A stretch of DNA of 64,000 nt, from assembly GCA_034440635.1 (NCBI GenBank), contig JAOTON010002091.1, forward strand, positions 124,001 through 188,000, read 5' to 3'. Below are positions 58,768 through 64,000 of the stretch, in pieces (within the stretch, counting starts at the first letter, position 1; every line of letters starts with the position of its first letter). The DNA comes from Lepas anatifera. Its lineage: Eukaryota > Arthropoda > Thecostraca > Lepadidae. Position numbers and translations under genes: made by a program. The notes under the pieces were generated by a model that did no database searches, was not told where the DNA came from, and worked only from the letters and a program-made list of their open reading frames with translations.

Positions 58768-61700
58768 AGAAACACGGTAGGTAGCAAAAAACGGTAAACG
58801 GCGTTGGGTAGCCCATCCACTTCACCATCGAAAATATACATACCATTTTTTGTCAGGTCACATTTGAGGTTACTAGAGGTCAAAACATGCCGTCATAGGG
58901 ATAACATGTAAATGATCCCTATATCCAACTCACTACTTAGAATATCCAACTAATGAACCTTTTGACCTAAATCTTGGTACAACCTCGGAACAAACTGAAA
59001 AAATTATTACTTCACTTAAAGCAGTCGGAGGAGGCATTGATCAGATCAGTTCGTTTATTCTAAATTCAACCTATAAATCATGCATACACCATCTCGTGCA
59101 CCTCTTTAACATTTGCTTAGGACCGGAGTATTCCCAAATTTGTTAAAGATAGCTAAAATTATTCAGTTTTTAAGGGAGGCAAAAATGATCAATTCACAAA
59201 TTACAGACCAATTTCTCTGCTACCAATATTATCTAAAATTCTGGAAAAGCTTATATATTGCTACGTATTTGACTATCTTAACTCAAACAACGTCCTCTAC
59301 TCCTTCAATTCGGCTTTAGGAAACACCATTCAACTTATATGCCCATTGCCCTTATCTATGATGAAATAACCAAAAAATTAGAAAAGGGAAAATTCATCTG
59401 CGGAATATATTTGGACCTAAAAAGGCATTTGATACCGTTAGTTTTGACATCCTTTTGGCCAAAATACAGCACATTGGAATTCAAGGAAAACTTTATGAAA
59501 TACTTTGCTCATACTTATCAAACAGAATTCAACAAACAAGCATTGGGAACACTACATCAAATGCAATGCCGGTTGTTATGGGGGTACCGGAAGGTTCCAT
59601 CCTAGGGCCTCTTCTATTTCTAATATATATAAATGATCTTCATCGAATTACTAATATTTGTAAGTTTTACCTATTTGCAGATGATACGGCCATTCTGATA
59701 TCAGCTGATAGTGTAAATGAGCTGCAGAAAAAGGTTAGTCATGTTCTTTCGTTAACGTCCAAATGGTTTGAATCAAACAGACTGTCACTAAATGCTTTGA
59801 AATCAAATTACCAAATTTACTCTCGGAACACTGTTGCGGATATAGACTTAAGAATAAATGAAGTGAAAATCCTGAGACTAAAGCAAATTAAATATTTAGG
59901 AATACTAATAGATGAAAACCTCAAATGGAACTCTCACATAACATCTTTATCATCCAAAATAAGTCGAAATCTCGGAATAATGAGCAGGGCAAAACATTAT
60001 CTTTCAACCCGTGAACTGATGTGTCTATATAATACGTTGATATTACCTCATTTAAATTACTGTGCAATTGTTTGGGGAACAAATTACGAATCCAGACTCG
60101 ACAAAATTGTTAAATTGCAAAAAGAGCAGTCAGAATTATCGCAAAGAAACCATATTTTTCTCACACCAATGATATTTTCTTAGAGTTAGGCATCCTAAAG
60201 TTCCCCGATTTGGTTACCGAACAAAAGATCATAATTCTGTCAAAGGTTGTTGCTGGCTTGTCACCTCCTATTCTGAGTTCACTTTTCCGTCGTCAAAATC
60301 CAGGGATAACCAGGTTGGTTCAACATTTTGAAATTCCCCTTACTCCAATTAATTATCGTAGATTTTCCCTTTCATATACAGCTCCGAGTGCATGGAACGA
60401 AATTATATGCTCGCTGTTTCCCAATATTGATGATGTGCCCCTGAACAAGGCTACTCTAAAAAAACAAATTAGAAACTTCTACCTCCTGAAATATCGCAGA
60501 GATAATGAATAGTCAAACGTGCTGTGGTGCTATAGTTCTTGCGTGTGTACGTGTGAATGAGCCGTGCGTGAGTCTCTGTTGGTGCGTGTGAAAAACGTTT
60601 GTTTCTTTTTTTGTATGTATGTGCATGGTTATGAGTGTCATCACTTATCTTCGAATTTCGTCTTTTGTTTTTTGTTTCGTGGTGATCTTTCTTAGTAAAT
60701 CCCCGCTTCCTTGTCATTCGCCTTACAACTATCACTTTCCCCGCAAATCCCCTCAGTCAACCCCTGTTTTCTAGTAGATGTTACTAGTTCGTCTACCTGT
60801 CTACTAGATTCCAGGGAATTACTAACTTAAATCCGCATGGGGTAGTCTGCATGGAAATGAGCACTAACACTAAACGATTAGGTGTGATCAGTCTCTCTTT
60901 TATTAACAGTGGGTTAATGGTCGAGGCTTTTGTAGCATTTTACAGAAGCCTTCTTTAAGCAACTTTTTATAACAATTACTTAAATAGTAACACAGTTGTT
61001 TTTTGCTATCTTATGTTTTTGCTTCATTTCCTAGCAGGGCGTGCCGCGACTCGTTTAAATTTATGTTTCTGGTGTTAACGTAAGTGTGCTGTTGTCGTTG
61101 GGATCGCGGTGGGGGCACGCCTGGCTGCCTTTTAAAATGGGGTGGCGGACCTTTTAGAAAAAAAGGTTTTCGGTCATTACATCTGAACAAATAGAGATAG
61201 AGCAAAACGACTTGAACTATATGAATCCTCGCAGCAAGCCGAATCCAATGATATCTAATATGACCTTGCTAGGTCAAATCAAGGATTTGCATGACCTGAG
61301 GTAAGGTCAAGGTCGAATTGTATAAAAATGCATATCATTGGAACCGCAATGACAAGGCAAATCTCATTCAGTTAAAATAAACACTCTATTGCAATCAGTT
61401 ACTAAGCTATTCAGTTAAAACCACTTCCCCATGTATTTCCTACGGAGAGGTCATGGCTCGTACCTGGCCTTAGGTCATCGATATCAAAAATATTGGAACT
61501 TATTTTAGAGAACTCGGTGGGCCCATTATGTGATATGAGTTTCAATCGGATAAGTCCACCCTGTTCCGACTTATGTTATCTTAAACTTTTTTAGGTCAGG
61601 TCATTTGACCTGTCCTGGTGACCTGACCTGAGATAACCTACCCTTAAAATTTAGAAAAAAATGTTTTAAAAATGATGAGAGAAAAGGTATGTCAAATACG

Positions 61701-61785
61701 GCGGCGCTACGCGCCGCCGCTTTTTATGCTGTCTCTGAAAAACCCGAGGGGGGCGGGTACCCGGCCCCGTCAATGCGCGTGTTAA
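58768..61785 (-). mobile_element. TTAA/AGGTCA element in reverse orientation, split by a LINE
   Basis: 58768-58917 matches the reverse complement of about 5540-5690, and 61165-61785 continues with the reverse complement of about 4911-5535, ending CCCGTCAATGCGCGTGTTAA. Between them lies the LINE. The left terminus is missing, cut where it abuts the previous element at 58767. Confidence 0.75.
58918..61164 (+). mobile_element. Degenerate non-LTR retrotransposon (LINE) with reverse transcriptase
   Basis: The pieces of a reverse transcriptase appear in order but in three frames: NYRPISLLPILSKILEKL (about 59199), FICGIYLDLK with the first catalytic Asp (59390-59420), then VPEGSILGPLLFLIYINDLH and LFADDTAILI with the FADD box (59674-59685), then YLGILIDENLKWNSHI and LPHLNYCAIVWG, and finally LSYTAPSAWNEI (60210-60512). 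The long frame 59455-60183 is the best preserved. Frame changes near 59420-59455 and 60120-60210, and a stop near 59120, show it is not functional. No endonuclease domain is present, so it is 5' truncated. The 3' untranslated part runs to about 61164. The motifs suggest a CR1/Jockey-type lineage; this is inferred. Confidence 0.88.
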
Positions 61786-61796
61786 ACATCATCGTG

Positions 61797-62248
61797 TATG
61801 CCTCGTCACTGGATTTCATTTGATATACGGCAAGGTCACTTTCTGATCTTCGTGACCTCAGGTCATGTTAGGTCACGGGTACCCTCTGGGAGTCAAACCA
61901 CTGGCGGGAGGGCATTATGTTTCACATAGCGGAGAAAGCCCTGACTTTTTCTATAAAATGTCATTTACCAGATCTCTATAGCTGCAATGGCACAGAGGAG
62001 CTATGCCCAGGTTTCTTGAGCATTGCATATTGTGGTGGAAACAGCCTATCGTGACCTAACTTGAACTCTGGGGTCAAACCAATGACCTGAGTGCTGAATT
62101 ATGTGTATTAAAATAATTCTGAATTCACCGAAGTTTCCAATGACTTCGCGATTTGCGCTAACCCGATATTGTTGGATTTAGATGGGGACATCGATGCCCC
62201 CCTCCGATGGGGTGAAGGTGGCGCCGGCTCCCGGTGGGGGCACGGGTT
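61797..62248. mobile_element. Right half of a TTAA/AGGTCA element
   Basis: It matches about 12090-12553: GATATACGGCAAGGTCACTTTC, CCTCAGGTCATGTTAGGTCAC, and the terminus GGCGCCGGCTCCCGGTGGGG with GGGTTAT in place of GGGTTAA. Confidence 0.6.
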
Positions 62249-62984
62249 ATCTGATCCCTGGTCATCAATACCAAAATATTTTTGCCCCAAAATCCTTGGG
62301 GCCTCTGTGAATTCATACTATGGTGCCTATTCTCCTATCATTAGGTTAAGCATACTATGAGGCATCACGGTATAGATAACGTCAATAACTTACGTTCTAC
62401 TTTCGGAATTAAATGTGTTTCCCCTAATTATACCAGCAAAGTGATCACAAGCCTGCTATCGGCTAGAAATAGTTGATATGTTATTCAGCCAAAATAACTA
62501 TAACAGAGTGTTTGTTAATGTTGTTGGTCGAAAATGTCTTGCAAAATGAATGTTACAGCAAGTAAAGACATCAAAAAGCACAATAAGCAATTGTACCAGT
62601 AACAGGCGAAAAGTCGTAGGTAGCTCTCAGATGTAAATATCATCGGGCTGTCTCGCGTTTCCTGAGAAGCCATTTGACGTAGATTTTACCTCGAAGGTAG
62701 AAGTAGGGGCGCTGATTTCTGGAAATATTTCCTTTTGCCCAACATCTGATTGTGATTTATTGGGAGAATTAAAAAGAAATATGATAATATATTCCGATAT
62801 CCGTACTTTTATCGGGTCCTGTTGTACAACAATGTATTCCACCCATTATTTTCACTGAATGTTTTCCCATTAGGAAATCATACTCATTTTACAATCTCCT
62901 AAAACTCATTAAATCGAGTAGCAGCTACAGACTGGGAAATTATTTCCCTACTCTATTTCAACTCGGTCCCATACAACAACAACG
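62249..62984. other. AT-rich sequence without a recognised gene
   Basis: Nothing identified. Confidence 0.4.
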
Positions 62985-63062
62985 GGGAGAGGGTGTTTTG
63001 AAACCATCCCCTGCCAATCAGAGTGAAGGTGACTTGGAAGTCCACCAGGGAGGGTGTTAACA
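62985..63062. mobile_element. TTAA-family end remnant
   Basis: GAGTGAAGGTGACTTGGAAGTCCACC followed by AGGGAGGGTGTTAA resembles the family terminus (GGGCGAAGGTGGCTCGGACCC...GGGTTAA). Confidence 0.45.
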
Positions 63063-63479
63063 TGAGGTCTTTTTGTGGCGTCTCAATAATTTGCTTATAG
63101 AATTCCGGATGTGTCGTATATCCCGTTAAGCCTTATCAGTAGCTTGGAAACAGAACAAGAGTTACAGCTTCGGCCTATAAATAACATGCCGCTGTTAGAG
63201 GCGTTCTAAACAGAGAACGAGGGGAGCTCTCATTTCAGTCAAATTTCCGTACACTTTACAAATGTACTGGGGGCTTGAGCAAGAGGTAAGAAGGAGTCCG
63301 AGATTTGTCTTTGGGAAGGGGAAGCAATTTTCTGTCAGCTCGAGCGCGAAGAACTCTGCGGTCCACCCACCAGCCTTTCCGGTAGAGAATTCGACCTCCT
63401 TCTGCGAAACGTTCCTTCGTCGAAAACGTTTGCAATGTTCATAAGATCCTAATGATATTCTCCCGTGCCTAATTTCAGC

Positions 63480-63720
63480 CCGGGGTGCCCACATTACCAC
63501 TGAGGTGCGAATCTCAACACAGCGGCGCCGCAGCGCCCCCAAAGAGCTAGAAATCCACGCCCCCGCGACGAAGCTCCCGCCTGAAGATCGTCGCCCCCGT
63601 CGGGGACGACAGCTGCGTCGGTTTCTCCGGCGCGCCACAGGTGACGCGACTGCGGCGTATCCGCCGCAGTCGACGAGCGACTTCGAGTGCACGGTGGCGA
63701 CAGTACGCTTTTGAAACGTC
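63480..63720. promoter_or_regulatory. CpG-rich block with strong hairpins
   Basis: This is the most CpG-dense stretch that is not part of a recognised repeat. It holds a perfect 10 bp arm hairpin (GACTGCGGCG, TATC, CGCCGCAGTC; 63648-63671) and a nearby GTCG...CGAC pair at about 63588-63610. It lies about 110 bp upstream of a TATA-like box, so it may be an upstream promoter region. A minus-strand open frame through it (63195-63950) has no recognisable domain. Confidence 0.35.
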
Positions 63721-63830
63721 CCAGTGTCGGAGGCCAGAGCGACCGTGCTGAAGCTCGGTAGAGGTGGTGAGGAAGTGGGTAGTTTTTTGATATAGTGGGG
63801 ATCGGAGAAGACAAGAGGAAGAGAAGTGGA

Positions 63831-63904
63831 TATATAAACGTTGGAGTCAAGAGTGGGTCTATATCGGTGGTTCTTCTTTGGAAAATATGGCGCATATTTT
63901 AGCG
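63831..63904 (+). promoter_or_regulatory. Possible TATA box and first coding exon of a gene running off the window
   Basis: TATATAAA at 63831-63838 is followed 49 bp later by an ATG at 63887 in a good context (AAAATATGG). The frame reads MAHILA and meets a consensus donor, GCG|GTAAGT, at 63905. TATA box, start codon and donor are in the expected order and spacing for a short first exon. All three motifs are short, so chance cannot be excluded. Confidence 0.35.
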
Positions 63905-64000
63905 GTAAGTCAATTAACAAGTAAGTTAAATCAAAGAATGAAAACATCAAATTTGATGGTGTCTTTGCTTGCTCGAGTTTGATGGTGTCTTCCCCGAGGA

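Noticed and set aside
63195..63950. 251-codon minus-strand frame
   Set aside because: It has no recognisable domain, lies opposite a candidate promoter, and its arginine-rich part reflects CpG-rich DNA.

Overview
The window is eukaryotic and almost certainly from an invertebrate animal. It has spliced exons with GT/AG borders, tRNA-derived SINEs, non-LTR retrotransposon fragments, hAT-like and TTAA-flanked DNA elements, and several minisatellites. Nothing looks bacterial. The species cannot be fixed from sequence alone; the dense mix of short inverted-repeat elements and SINEs resembles highly heterozygous marine invertebrate genomes. Host coding sequence is sparse.

The dominant feature is a large duplication. 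Positions 1-23878 (copy A, already in progress at base 1) and 29592-46344 (copy B) align in the same orientation with only scattered substitutions and small indels. They differ by whole-element insertions. Copy A alone carries an 8.4 kb insertion (1904-10340) and a 3.2 kb foldback element (16284-19517). Copy B alone carries two hAT-like elements (31617-34217 and 42361-44137). The pair is either a recent segmental duplication or two diverged haplotypes placed in series by assembly. Each copy holds one open frame for a possible secreted protein (13242-13796; 37054-37608), followed by a 62 bp tandem array.

The 5.7 kb between the copies holds the best host-gene evidence. Three phase-compatible plus-strand exons (24120-24242, 24683-24711, 26175-26370) encode a coiled coil followed by a C-terminal membrane segment. 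A minus-strand pseudo-exon (26720-26926) looks like a thioredoxin/calsequestrin-like repeat.

From 46.3 kb to the end come a TTAA element, a homopolymer block that looks like an assembly fault (47376-47706), three minisatellites (48764-49538, 49797-50520, 53013-53219), a 185 bp hairpin, two reverse transcriptase relics (minus strand at 56463-56775, plus strand at 58918-61164), more TTAA elements, and a possible promoter plus first exon at the right edge (63831-63904).

A recurrent family runs through the whole window. Its members are about 0.6-1.3 kb, end in TTAA, have GC-rich inverted ends, carry a short GC hairpin near one end, and are packed with AGGTCA/TGACCT hexamers, the nuclear-receptor half-site. 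It is the most unusual structure here: a mobile repeat that has scattered dozens of potential nuclear-receptor sites.
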